Assembly (NCBI RefSeq): GCF_000372845.1
Contig: NZ_KB889963.1
Coordinates: 2,934,304-2,998,303, forward strand
Source of the DNA: Methylocystis rosea SV97
GTDB taxonomy: Bacteria > Pseudomonadota > Alphaproteobacteria > Rhizobiales > Beijerinckiaceae
Direction: 5' to 3'
DNA length: 64,000 nt
This document shows positions 43,794-53,018 of the stretch, in pieces. Position 1 is the stretch's first letter, and each line of letters begins with the position of its first letter. The notes beneath the pieces are model-generated. The model was given only the letters and a program-made list of their open reading frames with translations. It was not told the DNA's origin and made no database searches. Made by a program: the position numbers and the translations under genes.

Positions 43794-44090
43794 CTTCGCG
43801 CCTTTTGGCAGAGGCGGCGCGAGGCGGCGAGCCGCTCAAGCGCCAAACGCGGCCATCCGGATCACCCGGCTGAATGCCGGCAAGCAATGTCGCGCATGTG
43901 CGACGGTGTCAAGCCGCCGGCGCAGCGCGGATCTGCTGCGGGAGACCCATCGGCGAACGCGGACAATGCGTTGCTGACGGCGGTGCGCCGCAACAAGTTT
44001 CCTGCTCCGCAGTCGATTGGCGCGACCGCCGGACTGTGACACCATGACGGCGGGCTCGGCGTCCGGGCTCGCGTGAACGGAGCTGCGCGC

Positions 44091-44966
44091 ATGTCCTATC
44101 TCGACGAGATTTTGCAGTCCGCGCAAGGCGGCCAGTTGGTCTCCAATCTGGCTCAGCGCTACGGCCTCTCCGACGAACAGATGGACCGCGCCATCAAAGC
44201 CCTCGCTCCCGCGCTCGAAGTCGGCCTGAGCAACGCCGCCGAACAGCCGGCGCTGTTCGAAAAGGTTTTGGGCGATATCGCGTCCCCGCTGCGCGCGGCC
44301 GCCTTCGAAGACCCCAGCGCCGCGCAGGACGTGGACTCTCTGGCCCAGTCGCGACAGCTGCTCGCCGATCTCTTCGGCTCTCCGGCGGCTGCCGGGCGCG
44401 TCGTTCAGGTCGCCTCTCGCGAGTCGGGGCTGCGTCCGGACATTCTCTCGCAACTGCTTCCGGTGCTCGTCTCGGTGCTCATCGGCGGATTATTCAAAAA
44501 TGTGAGCAACCGGGGCCTCGGCGGCGTTCTCGGCCAGCTCGTCAGTTCAGGCGCGCTCGGCTCCATTTTGGAGCAGATGCTCGGCGGCGGCGCGCGCACG
44601 CCGCAGCCCGAACCCGCGCCGATGCCGACGCCCCGAGGCGGCGCAACAGGCGGCGGCGGCCTGCTGGGCGGCCTCTTGGGATCGATCCTGGGCTCCCTGC
44701 TCGGCGGCGGCCGCCGCACCACGCCGGATTCTTATGGCGGACTCACAAATGACGCCGGCGGCCGGGGCCGGGGCGGCCCGCTTGACCTCGACCGAGGCGC
44801 TGGGCACTCTCAAGGACTGCCCGAGGACATGGATCAGGCGTCCATTCAGCAGGCGATTGAAGAGATCAAGAAGACGCTGCAGATCGGACGCGGCGGCGGC
44901 GGCGAAAACACCGGCGCGCGCTCGGACTTCGAAAGCATTCTCGGCCAGATGTTCGGCAAGCGCTAA
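44091..44966 (+). CDS. DUF937-family protein
   Basis: About 291 residues from the ATG at 44091 (MSYLDEILQSAQGGQLVSN). The N-terminal two-thirds match the helical DUF937 pattern (LAQRYGLSDEQMDRAIKALA, then QLLPVLVSVLIGGLFKN). The region 165-225 is low-complexity glycine/leucine (GGLLGGLLGSILGSLLGG), and the C-terminus is an acidic helical segment. The function of the family is unknown; it may be cytosolic or membrane-associated. It runs toward gshA with a 191-bp gap. Confidence 0.8.
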   Translation: MSYLDEILQSAQGGQLVSNLAQRYGLSDEQMDRAIKALAPALEVGLSNAAEQPALFEKVLGDIASPLRAAAFEDPSAAQDVDSLAQSRQLLADLFGSPAAAGRVVQVASRESGLRPDILSQLLPVLVSVLIGGLFKNVSNRGLGGVLGQLVSSGALGSILEQMLGGGARTPQPEPAPMPTPRGGATGGGGLLGGLLGSILGSLLGGGRRTTPDSYGGLTNDAGGRGRGGPLDLDRGAGHSQGLPEDMDQASIQQAIEEIKKTLQIGRGGGGENTGARSDFESILGQMFGKR

Positions 44967-45157
44967 GAGGCTGGCCGGCCAAGCTCGGATCAGCCCGCGC
45001 AAGTTCTAAACGCCTGACGCCCTTCGGATCGCGCGGGCTCGGCCGCAGGCTTGCGCAACGCCCGCTTTCCTGCAATCCATCGGCGCGATTCCTGCACCCG
45101 CGAGTCGCGTCCGCGCCGCAATCGCGCGTCTCCTCTAACTCGGAAAACTCCCCGTAG

Positions 45158-46546
45158 ATGGCCCGCGACGTATCCGACACGACGCCGATCACGTCGCGCA
45201 ACATGTTGGTCGAATGGCTCGAAGCCGGCTCCAAGACCGGCGGCGCGCCGCTGCTTATCGGCACGGAGCACGAGAAGATCCCCTTCTATGCGGCCGACGA
45301 TTCGCCGGTCCCCTATGAGGGCGCCGGCGGCCGGGGCGGCGTGCGCGCGCTGCTTGAGGGCTTGCGCGACACGCTCGGATGGGCGCCCATCCTCGACCGG
45401 GACGCGCTGATCGGCCTCTATCAGTCCGACGGCGGCGGCGCGATTTCGCTCGAGCCCGGCGGACAATTCGAACTCTCCGGGGCGCCGCTGGCCGACGTCC
45501 ACGCCACGCATGACGAGCTTGACGCGCATTTCGCGGCCCTTGCGCCCGTGGCCCGCGCGCTTGGCGTGCGCTTCCTTGATCTGGGCGCAAGCCCCAAATG
45601 GTCGCGCGCGGAGACGCCGACCATGCCCAAGCAGCGCTACGCCATCATGCAAGCCTACATGCCGAAAGTTGGCGCGCTCGGGCTCGATATGATGTTTCGC
45701 ACGGCGACCGTGCAGGTCAACATCGACTTCGTCGACGAAGCCGACATGGTTGAAAAAACGCGTGTCGGCCTCGCTTTACAGCCGCTCATCACCGCGATGT
45801 TCGCCAACTCGCCATTTCTCGACGGCAAACCGACCGGCCGGCTGTCGCAACGGTCCTATATTTGGCTCGACACCGATCCCGACCGAACCGGCATGCTGCC
45901 CTTCGCCTTCGAGAAGGGATTCGGCTTCGAGCGCTACGTCGACTATGCGCTCGACGTGCCGATGTATTTCGTCAAACGCGGCGACGTCTATCACGACGTG
46001 GCTGGAGCGAGCTTTCGGGACTTGCTGGAGGGCCGGCTTCAGCAGCTGCCTGGCGAGCGCGCCACAATGTCCGACTGGGCCAATCACCTCTCGACGATCT
46101 TTCCGGAGGTGAGGTTAAAGACCTATCTCGAAATGCGCGGCGCGGACGCAGGCCCTCGCGCCCATTTCACCGCCCTTCCCGCGCTTTGCGCCGGTCTGTT
46201 CTATGACGCCGCCGCGCTCGATCAGGCGCGCGAACTGACGAAGGGGTGGAGCGCCGCCGCGCGTCAGGCGCTACGCGCCGATGTGCCCGGTCTGGCGCTC
46301 GATGCGAGAATCGAGGGCCGTAGCCTGCGCGACGTTGGGCGCGACGTTCTCGCGCTGGCGAAAGGCGGCTTGCGCCAACGCGCCCGCCTCGACGCCAAAG
46401 GGCGCGACGAAAGCATTTTTCTCGCACCCCTGGAAGCGATTATCGAAGACGGACGCACTTTGGCCCAGCGCCGCTTGGACGCCTATTACGGCGGGTGGGG
46501 ACAGTCGATCGACGCCGCCTTCACCGATTGCGTGCTTCCGCAATAA
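45158..46546 (+). CDS. gshA: Glutamate-cysteine ligase, plant/proteobacterial type
   Basis: 462 residues. First step of glutathione synthesis: ATP-dependent joining of glutamate and cysteine. It has the LIGTEHEKIPFY start of the family, LYQSDGGGAISLEPGGQFEL (substrate site), and MMFRTATVQVNIDFV, also SFRDLLEGRLQQLPG and SDWANHLSTIFPEVRLKTY. The matches are to the GshA2 type of alphaproteobacteria and plants, not the E. coli type. Plants and their relatives regulate this type by a disulfide; I cannot judge that here. No gshB nearby. Confidence 0.95.
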   Translation: MARDVSDTTPITSRNMLVEWLEAGSKTGGAPLLIGTEHEKIPFYAADDSPVPYEGAGGRGGVRALLEGLRDTLGWAPILDRDALIGLYQSDGGGAISLEPGGQFELSGAPLADVHATHDELDAHFAALAPVARALGVRFLDLGASPKWSRAETPTMPKQRYAIMQAYMPKVGALGLDMMFRTATVQVNIDFVDEADMVEKTRVGLALQPLITAMFANSPFLDGKPTGRLSQRSYIWLDTDPDRTGMLPFAFEKGFGFERYVDYALDVPMYFVKRGDVYHDVAGASFRDLLEGRLQQLPGERATMSDWANHLSTIFPEVRLKTYLEMRGADAGPRAHFTALPALCAGLFYDAAALDQARELTKGWSAAARQALRADVPGLALDARIEGRSLRDVGRDVLALAKGGLRQRARLDAKGRDESIFLAPLEAIIEDGRTLAQRRLDAYYGGWGQSIDAAFTDCVLPQ

Positions 46547-46573
46547 TATTGGGAGCCGGCGCCGACGCGACGG

Positions 46574-46897
46574 TTAGCGTGGGAAGAGGTCGTGCAGCCC
46601 GAAGGGCGCCATCGGCGGCAGCGAGGAGCGCGCAGCGGCGTGCTGCATGCCATCACGACGCATATCCGTGTAACCCAATGGGGCGACGGGGGTGCGGGGC
46701 ATAGAGACGCGGACATGACCGCCGAGCCGAACACAACCGTTTGACCCCGCGACCGCGACATAATCGGCGCCATATCGCGCACATTGGCTGACATTATCGG
46801 CATGCGCCGGCGCAACGGCGATGGCCGTGAGCGCGATGGCGCCGAAAAAGCCCGCCGGCAAAAGACGGTTACTGCGGCTGATGTTGTCTAGGGTCAT
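46574..46897 (-). CDS. Small exported protein with a porin-like N-terminal motif
   Basis: 107 residues. A signal peptide (FFGAIALTAIAVAPAHA) precedes CARYGADYVAVAGSNGCVRL then GGHVRVSM. That spacing of two cysteines and the Gly-Gly-x-Val-Arg turn resemble the N-terminus of Hyphomicrobiales porins (C...YG.G....PG...C...GG.VR), but the protein stops after about 70 mature residues. The ATG at 46897 has GAGG nine bases upstream; another at 46912 is in frame. It may be a degenerate porin piece or a small independent protein. It is convergent with gshA. Confidence 0.65.
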   Translation of the reverse strand: MTLDNISRSNRLLPAGFFGAIALTAIAVAPAHADNVSQCARYGADYVAVAGSNGCVRLGGHVRVSMPRTPVAPLGYTDMRRDGMQHAAARSSLPPMAPFGLHDLFPR

Positions 46898-47142
46898 GAG
46901 TTTGGGCCTCATTTCCGAAAGTTCGCGCGCGTCGCGCGAGATTTCAGGAGCCTTGCGATCCCGACAATGTCTCGATACGCCGTAAATGCGCTGGCGGCGA
47001 CGAGAACCTCCTCGCCTTCGAGCGGCGCATTCCGGCGCTGCAATCCAACTAGAGCCAAACATCGTGGCAGGATCGTGTCTTGGACGCTCACTGGCGAAAA
47101 CTGTCGGCGCCATGTGAGAATTACGCTTTATTTTCTATTTAT

Positions 47143-47913
47143 TTATTTTTCGTTTAGACGGAGGCCGTCCGCGACCCAATCGCCGATTGCGGCCTGGACG
47201 ATCGCCAGAGCCGCGACGGCGGCGGTGTCCGCGCGCAACACGCGCGGTCCGAGCGAAAGCCGCGCGACGTTCGGCAGACCGGCGATGGCGGCGCGTTCGG
47301 CGTCATCGAAGCCGCCTTCCGGTCCGATGAGCACGCTCACGCCCTCTCGCGCCGTACGCCCGCCGAGCGCGTCCAGCGGATTGGCGAGCGCGGCGCGTTC
47401 GTCACAAAAAACCAAGAGCCGCCGCGCCGGCCAACGGGCTATAAAATCAGGGAGTTCGACGGCGGCTGCGACTTCGGGCACGGCCAGCACGCCGCATTGC
47501 TCGGCGGCCTCGATGACATTGGACTCGAGCCGCCCTGTGTTGAGTCGGCGGACCTGCGTTCGGCGCGTTATCACCGGCAGGAGACGGCCGGCGCCCATCT
47601 CAGTGGCCTTCTGCGCCATGTAGTCGAGCCGCGCCTGCTTTAGAGGAGCGAAACAATAATCGAGGTCGGCGCGTTCGGTCTGGGGGCGTAGTCGCTCGCC
47701 GACGCGTAATTTTGCGGAGCGTCGCGAGACATTCGCGAGCGTCGCGCGAAATTCGCCGTCGCGGCCATTGAAGACATGAATCGCGGCGCCCTCCCGCATG
47801 CGCAGGACATTGAGCAGATAGTTCGCCGCCTCAGCTGAAGGCGCGAGTTCGATATCCGGCGCGAGATCGTCACGAACGAACAAGCGCTGCGCAGAAAAAT
47901 CGTAAGCTGACAC
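47143..47913 (-). CDS. rsmE: 16S rRNA (uracil-1498-N3)-methyltransferase
   Basis: RsmE methylates U1498 of 16S rRNA. The sequence has the N-terminal PUA-like domain (AQRLFVRDDL, VLRMREGAAIHVFNGRDGE) and a SPOUT knot with VLIGPEGGFDDAERAAI and LSLGPRVLRADTAAVAAL, the AdoMet-binding trefoil. I start it at a GTG at 47913 (SAYDFSAQRLFV), which gives the family N-terminus. An ATG at 47958 is in frame and would add 15 residues. The gene is divergent from 48036. Confidence 0.92.
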   Translation of the reverse strand: MSAYDFSAQRLFVRDDLAPDIELAPSAEAANYLLNVLRMREGAAIHVFNGRDGEFRATLANVSRRSAKLRVGERLRPQTERADLDYCFAPLKQARLDYMAQKATEMGAGRLLPVITRRTQVRRLNTGRLESNVIEAAEQCGVLAVPEVAAAVELPDFIARWPARRLLVFCDERAALANPLDALGGRTAREGVSVLIGPEGGFDDAERAAIAGLPNVARLSLGPRVLRADTAAVAALAIVQAAIGDWVADGLRLNEK

Positions 47914-48035
47914 AATGGTTTCCCAAGCGGAGACGCGAGCGCAAGGCGCGCTCGCCATGAAGCCGCCGCTTTGTTACGTGCAGGTTCCCCAAAACTTGCG
48001 TCGCCGGCAAGCCTGCTGGTAATGCTGCGAGCCTG

Positions 48036-48503
48036 ATGAGCGGACCAAGACACATGATCATCGGCGCTGTCGATATTTCTCGCGCTGTCGCGCGACTTTC
48101 GCTGTTTGCGATGTTGCTCGCCTCTACCGGCGCGCATGCGCAGCAAGCCTGTCAGGAAGACTTCCGGAAGCTGACCGAGAAGCGCATGGCGGGAATCGAG
48201 GCGCTCAACAATCTGGGAAAGGCTGGCAAGGGCAAGATGGACCCCGAAGCCGCCTGCCCCGCAGCGAAACGTCTCGTCGCCGTCGAAACCGAGATGATGA
48301 ATTACATCACCAAGAACAAGGAATGGTGCAACATTCCTGACAATGTCGCCGACGGCTTCAAGGAAGCGCGCGCCAAGACTCAGGGCTTCGCCTCGCAGGC
48401 CTGCGCGGCCGCAGCGAAGATGAAAGAGATGCGCGATCAAGCGGCGGCTGGGGGCGGCGGCGGCATGATGGCGCCGCCAAAGTTGCCTGCCGGACCGCTG
48501 TGA
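48036..48503 (+). CDS. Exported protein of unknown function, four or more cysteines
   Basis: 155 residues with a signal peptide (LFAMLLASTGAHAQ). The mature part has cysteines in QACQED, AACPAAK, EWCNIPDN and SQACAAAA, spaced to make two disulfides. A glycine-rich stretch (GGGGGMMAPP) lies near the end. The ATG at 48054 is an alternative start. Its stop overlaps the GTG start of ubiA (GTGA), so the two are translated together, which is odd for a periplasmic protein and a prenyltransferase. Confidence 0.72.
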   Translation: MSGPRHMIIGAVDISRAVARLSLFAMLLASTGAHAQQACQEDFRKLTEKRMAGIEALNNLGKAGKGKMDPEAACPAAKRLVAVETEMMNYITKNKEWCNIPDNVADGFKEARAKTQGFASQACAAAAKMKEMRDQAAAGGGGGMMAPPKLPAGPL

Positions 48504-49456
48504 GCATAAGGCCAAGCGGCGATTCGGCGGGGACGACAGCGCTGCCCGACGCTATCGCGGACCATCCGTTACTACGCCGCGCGCCGCCAGCATTCCTGCC
48601 CTATATCCAGCTTGCGCGCCTCGACCGGCCCATCGGCTGGTGGCTGCTGCTGCTTCCCTGCTGGGAATCGAGCTCGCTCGCCTCTGCGTCCATGCGCGAA
48701 GGCCCCAACGTCTGGCACTTGGCGCTCTTCTTTATCGGCGCCGTCGCCATGCGCGGCGCGGGCTCGACCTATAATGATTACGTTGATCGCGAGATCGACG
48801 CCAAAGTCGAGCGCACGCGACTAAGACCGCTCGCGAGCGGGCGCGCGACGTCTGCCGCGGCGGTGCGATTCCTCGTCGCCCAATGCCTCGTCGGGCTCGC
48901 AGTGCTTTTGTCGTTCAACGGCCTGACGATCGCTCTTGGACTGATATCTCCGCTGATCGTGTTGATTTATCCCTTCGCCAAGCGCTTCACGTCCTGGCCG
49001 CAGGCGATCCTCGGATTAGCCTTCGCCTATGGCGCGCTGCTCGGCTGGACGGCGTGCACGGGCGAACTCGGCGCGCCGGCGCTATTTCTCTATGCGGCGG
49101 CGATCTCATGGACAATCGGCTTCGACACGATTTACGCGCTTCAGGACTTGCGTGACGACGCGATCGTCGGCGTGCGCTCCACGGCGAGATTGTTCGGTCC
49201 GCGCGTGCAATTGGCGGTCGGCGCGCTCTACGCCGTGTCCGCCGCATGCGCCGCCTTCGCCGTTTTTCTGGCGGGCGGCGGATGGCTCGCCTACGTCGGG
49301 GTCGTCGCCTATGCGGCGCATCTCGCATGGCAAACTGCGCAGACCCGACAAGATGTGGCGCCGATCACCGCTCTGCGCCTGTTCCGCTCGAATCGCGACG
49401 CCGGTCTGCTGTTGTTCGCAGGTTTTTTTGCGCAGAGCCTCGCCTATCTGTTCTAG
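48500..49456 (+). CDS. ubiA: 4-hydroxybenzoate polyprenyltransferase
   Basis: 318 residues, about eight membrane helices. It attaches the polyprenyl tail to 4-hydroxybenzoate in ubiquinone synthesis. The two Asp-rich Mg-diphosphate motifs are present: STYNDYVDREIDAKVERTRL and IYALQDLRDDAIVGVRSTA. Start is GTG, overlapping the preceding stop by 4 bp (GTGA). It is in the same orientation as the exported-protein gene and convergent with a small membrane-protein gene at 49490. Confidence 0.95.
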   Translation: MSIRPSGDSAGTTALPDAIADHPLLRRAPPAFLPYIQLARLDRPIGWWLLLLPCWESSSLASASMREGPNVWHLALFFIGAVAMRGAGSTYNDYVDREIDAKVERTRLRPLASGRATSAAAVRFLVAQCLVGLAVLLSFNGLTIALGLISPLIVLIYPFAKRFTSWPQAILGLAFAYGALLGWTACTGELGAPALFLYAAAISWTIGFDTIYALQDLRDDAIVGVRSTARLFGPRVQLAVGALYAVSAACAAFAVFLAGGGWLAYVGVVAYAAHLAWQTAQTRQDVAPITALRLFRSNRDAGLLLFAGFFAQSLAYLF

Positions 49457-49489
49457 AGGGCGTAGGGCGACGCGCGATGCGGAACTGCT

Positions 49490-49693
49490 CTACTTTTCGA
49501 GTTCCTTTTTCCTGTCGAGACAGGAGTCGATTTGTTTTTTGTCGAGCTCCCAATAAGAGCCGCCGCAGAGCGCCTCATAGCGACTGCTGACGAAGAAGGA
49601 CCAAATGTAATAGCCGGTCAGCACCACCGCGGCGACGGCGGCGATTTTCATGATGATGTTGAATCGCGTTTCCGCGTCTTGGGTTTCCGACAT
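49490..49693 (-). CDS. Small single-pass membrane protein
   Basis: 67 residues from an ATG at 49693 (MSETQDAETRFN) with GGAG seven bases upstream. One helix lies at about 15-35 (IIMKIAAVAAVVLTGYYIWS). The C-terminal part is short and charged with two cysteines (EALCGGSYWEL, DSCLDRKKELEK). It is an uncharacterised protein, located on the minus strand after the ABC exporter run with a 49-bp gap. It may belong to the same transcript, but nothing ties it to export. Confidence 0.72.
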   Translation of the reverse strand: MSETQDAETRFNIIMKIAAVAAVVLTGYYIWSFFVSSRYEALCGGSYWELDKKQIDSCLDRKKELEK

Positions 49694-49742
49694 TGTTTGT
49701 CTCCGCGCCAATGTTAGGCCGCCGAAAATTGCGTCGTCAACG

Positions 49743-50929
49743 TCAGTCCAGCGTCTGCCGGAACCGCATCACCGCGACGCTCATCGCAACAAGCGTGAAA
49801 GCCGCAAGCGCGCCGGCGTCGACGGCGAGATCGCCGAAGTTAGAGCCCTTCAACATCACCGAGCGCACAATGCGCAGATAATGGGTGAGCGGCAGCGCCT
49901 CACCCGTATATTGCGCCCACATCGGCATCCCGTGGAAAGGAAAAAGGAAGCCCGACAGAAGCATGCTCGGCAGAAAAAAGAAGAAGGTCATCTGCATCGC
50001 CTGCAGCTGATTTACCGCGACCGTCGAGAAAGTGTAGCCCACCGACAGATTGGCGACGATAAAAAGCAGAGTCAGCACGCTGAGCGTGAAGAGCGAACCG
50101 ACCACCGGCACCTGAAACAACAAGGAAGCGACGATGAGGATCGTCGACATCTGCACGGCGCCGACGACGACATAGGGAGCGATTTTGCCGAGCATGATCT
50201 CGACCGGGCGCACCGGCATGGCGAGCAAGGCCTCCATCGTTCCGCGCTCGATTTCGCGCGTGACCGACATCGCCGTATACATCAGCATCGTCATGGTCAA
50301 AATCGTGCCGATCAGTCCGGGCACGATGTTGCGGCGCGTCTCTCCTGCGGGATTGTAGCGCCGATGCACGCGGATCTCGTAAGGCGGCGCATTCTGCGCA
50401 AGCGACGCCAGCGGTCCGGTCAGTTCACGGTCGAGCGCCTGATTCGCGGCGCCGAGCGCGGCGGCGACCGCGCCCGAGGTCGCCGTGGGGTCCGTGGCGT
50501 CGGCGATGAGAAGCAGTCCGGGCTTTTCGCCGCGGACGAGCTGGCGAGAGAAATCGGGCGGAATTTGAATGACGAACTGCACCTTGTTCGAGAGGATCAA
50601 TTTGTCGGCGTCGGCCTCGCCGCGCGCGACATATTTGATGTTGAAATAATCAGTGGCGCGCAAGGCGCCGATCAGCGCGCGCGCGATCGGACTATCATCG
50701 CCCGTCAGCACGGCCGTCGGCAGATGTTTGGGATCGGTGTTGATCGCATATCCAAAGAGCATCAGCTGAATGATCGGATGCCGACGATCATCGCGAAGGT
50801 CGGCCGGTCGCGCCGAAGCTGAATGAATTCCTTGACGAACATTGCGACGAAACGCTGCCAGGACTGGGCGATCGCGCCGCGTCGCGCCGGACGGGGAACG
50901 ACGCTCGGCAGGCCTTCCTGCGTGCTCAC
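49743..50929 (-). pseudogene. ABC-2 type exporter permease with one-base frameshift
   Basis: The frame from GTG 50929 reads VSTQEGLPSVVP through FVKEFIQLRRDRPTFAMIVG and then meets a stop at 50764-50762. The next frame continues without a break as MLFGYAINTDPKHLPTAV to the normal C-terminus. Adding one G to the GG at 50776-50777 gives MIVGIPIIQLMLFGYAIN, the usual sequence of YbhS/YhhJ-type permeases. So a single base has been lost in a G/C run, or a base-calling error removed it. The remainder has normal membrane helices and NPAGETRRNIVPGLIGTILT. It overlaps the ATPase gene by 4 bp (GTGA). Confidence 0.85.
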
Positions 50930-51855
50930 TGGTCGGCTCCAGCGCGAGTCATCAAATCAATGAACACGTCTTCGAGCGACGGCTCGTCGCGTCTCCAATG
51001 ATGAAGCCCTTCGGCGCTATAGCGCTCCGCGACGCGTTCCATCGCGGCTTCATCACGCCCGCCGACGTGCAGCGCCGAGCCGAAGCGCGCAACCATGTCC
51101 ACGCCGGGTTGACGTTTCAATTGGCTACTGAGCGGATCGAGACCCTCGCCCGTCACCACCCAAGTCGAGAGATTCGCGCTGGCGATGATCTCCGGAATCG
51201 TGCCCGAAGCGAGCAGCCGCCCATTGGCGATATAGGCGATCCGGTGACAGCGCTCCGCTTCGTCCATGTAGTGAGTCGAGACGAGCACCGTTAAGCCTTG
51301 CGTCGCCAGATGATGGATCTCGTCCCAGAAGTCGCGTCGCGCCTTCGGATCGACGCCCGCGGTCGGTTCGTCGAGGAGGAGCAGCGACGGGCCCGGCAGG
51401 ATGCATGCGCCAAGCGCCAGCCGCTGCTTCCAGCCGCCGGACAGTTCGCCGGCGAGCTGATCGGCGCGCGCGACGAGCCCCAGGCGCTCCAGCGCCGCTT
51501 GAGCCGCGTCCTCCGGCGCTTCGAGGCCGTAGACTCGCGCCACAAATTCCAGATTTTCGCGAATAGTGAGATCGCGATAGAGCGAAAAGCCCTGCGTCAT
51601 GTAGCCGACATCACGCTTGATCTCCTCCTGCTGGCGGCGGATGTCGTAGCCAAGACACCTCCCCGCGCCCGAATCGGGCGTCAGCAGTCCGCAGAGCATG
51701 CGGATCGTCGTCGTCTTGCCGCTGCCATTCGGGCCGAGAAAGCCCTGGATGTGACCGCGCGCCACCTGCAGCGTGAAATTGTCGACGACCTTTTTGGCGC
51801 CGAAGAATTTGGTCAGCCCGCGCACGTCGATCGCGATGTCGCTGTCGACGCTCAT
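50926..51855 (-). CDS. ABC exporter ATP-binding protein
   Basis: 309 residues. Single nucleotide-binding domain: Walker A LGPNGSGKTTTIRML, Q-loop YMTQGFSLY, signature LSGGWKQRLALGACIL, Walker B LLLLDEPTAGVDP and H-loop STHYMDEA. A C-terminal extension of about 70 residues follows, as in YbhF-type drug or multisubstrate exporters. It overlaps the adaptor gene upstream and the frameshifted permease downstream by 4 bp each, a tight three-gene operon: HlyD-like, ATPase, permease. Confidence 0.92.
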   Translation of the reverse strand: MSVDSDIAIDVRGLTKFFGAKKVVDNFTLQVARGHIQGFLGPNGSGKTTTIRMLCGLLTPDSGAGRCLGYDIRRQQEEIKRDVGYMTQGFSLYRDLTIRENLEFVARVYGLEAPEDAAQAALERLGLVARADQLAGELSGGWKQRLALGACILPGPSLLLLDEPTAGVDPKARRDFWDEIHHLATQGLTVLVSTHYMDEAERCHRIAYIANGRLLASGTIPEIIASANLSTWVVTGEGLDPLSSQLKRQPGVDMVARFGSALHVGGRDEAAMERVAERYSAEGLHHWRRDEPSLEDVFIDLMTRAGADQ

Positions 51856-52841
51856 TGCGCCGTTCCCGTCGGCTCGGGCGCCGGCCTGACAGCGACCGGC
51901 ATGCCAAGGGGCAGCGCGCGCGCCGCCCCTTCCAGCCGCGCTTCGGCCTTAAAAACGAGTTTCGCGCGCTCCTTGTCGCTGAAGATCACGGGGGGCGTAT
52001 ATTCCTGCCGGCTGGCGATATAGCTGACGCGCCCAAAGAGGTCGTCGGCGCAGCCGTCGCATGTGACGCGCATCCGTTCGCCAAGGGAAATTTTCGGCAA
52101 CTCAGGCTCAGAGACGTAGAAGCGCACTTTGCGATTCTCCGGCGGCAGCAGCGCGACAACGGGCTGGCCGGCGTTGACGATTTCGCCAGGCCGGAAAAAA
52201 ACGTCCTGCACGACGCCGTCGGCGGGCGCGAGCACGCTTTGGCGCTTGATGCGGATATTCATCGCGTCGAGTTGCGCGCGCGCCTGTTTCAAATTGGCTT
52301 CCGCAGCCTCGATCTCCTGCGAACGGCTCGCCATACGCGACGCCTCGACCTGCCGGCGCGCTTCCTTAACGCTCGCCTCGTCGCGCGCGCGGGCCATCTC
52401 AGCGCGATCGAGCGCCGCCTTCGCAACATGGCCCTCGGCGTAAAGCTTGCGCTGCCGATCGTAATCCGCGCGGGACAATTGGAGCGCCGCCTCGGCGCGC
52501 TCCAGCCCCGCTTGTAGAACGGCGATCTGCTCCGGCCGATTCATCGCGGCCTGCACATTTTCGACTTGCGCCTCGAGTTGAGCGATACGCGCGCTCGCCT
52601 CGTCGCGCGCCCGGTCGAGAAGCGTCGTCGACATCGTGAACAGCGGATCGCCCTTTTTCACCTGGGCGCCAGCCGAAACTGCAAGGCTCGATACTCTCTC
52701 GGTTTCATAAGGGCCGATGTAGAGCATCTCTCCTTCGACATAGCCCAGAAAGACATCGGCGGGAATCGCCGGACGATAGGCGACGCGCCAAACGACGACG
52801 GCGAGAAGCGCCAGCGCGATGAAGACCGCGAGCCGCTTCAT
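51852..52841 (-). CDS. HlyD-type periplasmic adaptor (membrane fusion protein)
   Basis: 329 residues with an N-terminal anchor helix (AVFIALALLAVVVWRVAY). A lipoyl-type strand pair flanks a long coiled coil at about 75-185 (ARDEASARIAQLEAQVENVQ, then ARDEASVKEARRQVEASRM). The beta-barrel part begins at VLAPADGVVQDVFFRPGEIV. It links the inner-membrane pump to an outer-membrane channel. First gene of the operon and divergent from ETF-QO. No outer-membrane channel gene adjoins. Confidence 0.9.
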   Translation of the reverse strand: MKRLAVFIALALLAVVVWRVAYRPAIPADVFLGYVEGEMLYIGPYETERVSSLAVSAGAQVKKGDPLFTMSTTLLDRARDEASARIAQLEAQVENVQAAMNRPEQIAVLQAGLERAEAALQLSRADYDRQRKLYAEGHVAKAALDRAEMARARDEASVKEARRQVEASRMASRSQEIEAAEANLKQARAQLDAMNIRIKRQSVLAPADGVVQDVFFRPGEIVNAGQPVVALLPPENRKVRFYVSEPELPKISLGERMRVTCDGCADDLFGRVSYIASRQEYTPPVIFSDKERAKLVFKAEARLEGAARALPLGMPVAVRPAPEPTGTAQ

Positions 52842-52954
52842 GTGGCGGAGGCGTAGAGCGGATCGAGCATGGCCTGATTATGCACCTCATCCCGCCGCGC
52901 GGCGAACCTCGCCGCGAGGGCGCCTCCAACAAAGCTCCTCCCGAAGGCGAAACT

Positions 52955-52981
52955 CCTTTTGCCGCGGCGACGGCAAAAAGG
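52955..52981. promoter_or_regulatory. Inverted repeat between the exporter operon and ETF-QO
   Basis: CCTTTTGCCG (52955-52964) and CGGCAAAAAGG (52971-52981) are inverted repeats around six bases, 38 bp upstream of the ETF-QO start. They could be a regulator site over the divergent promoters. Confidence 0.35.
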
Positions 52982-53018
52982 CTAGAATGCCTCCAAGAAA
53001 AGGCAAAAGGGATTGAAA

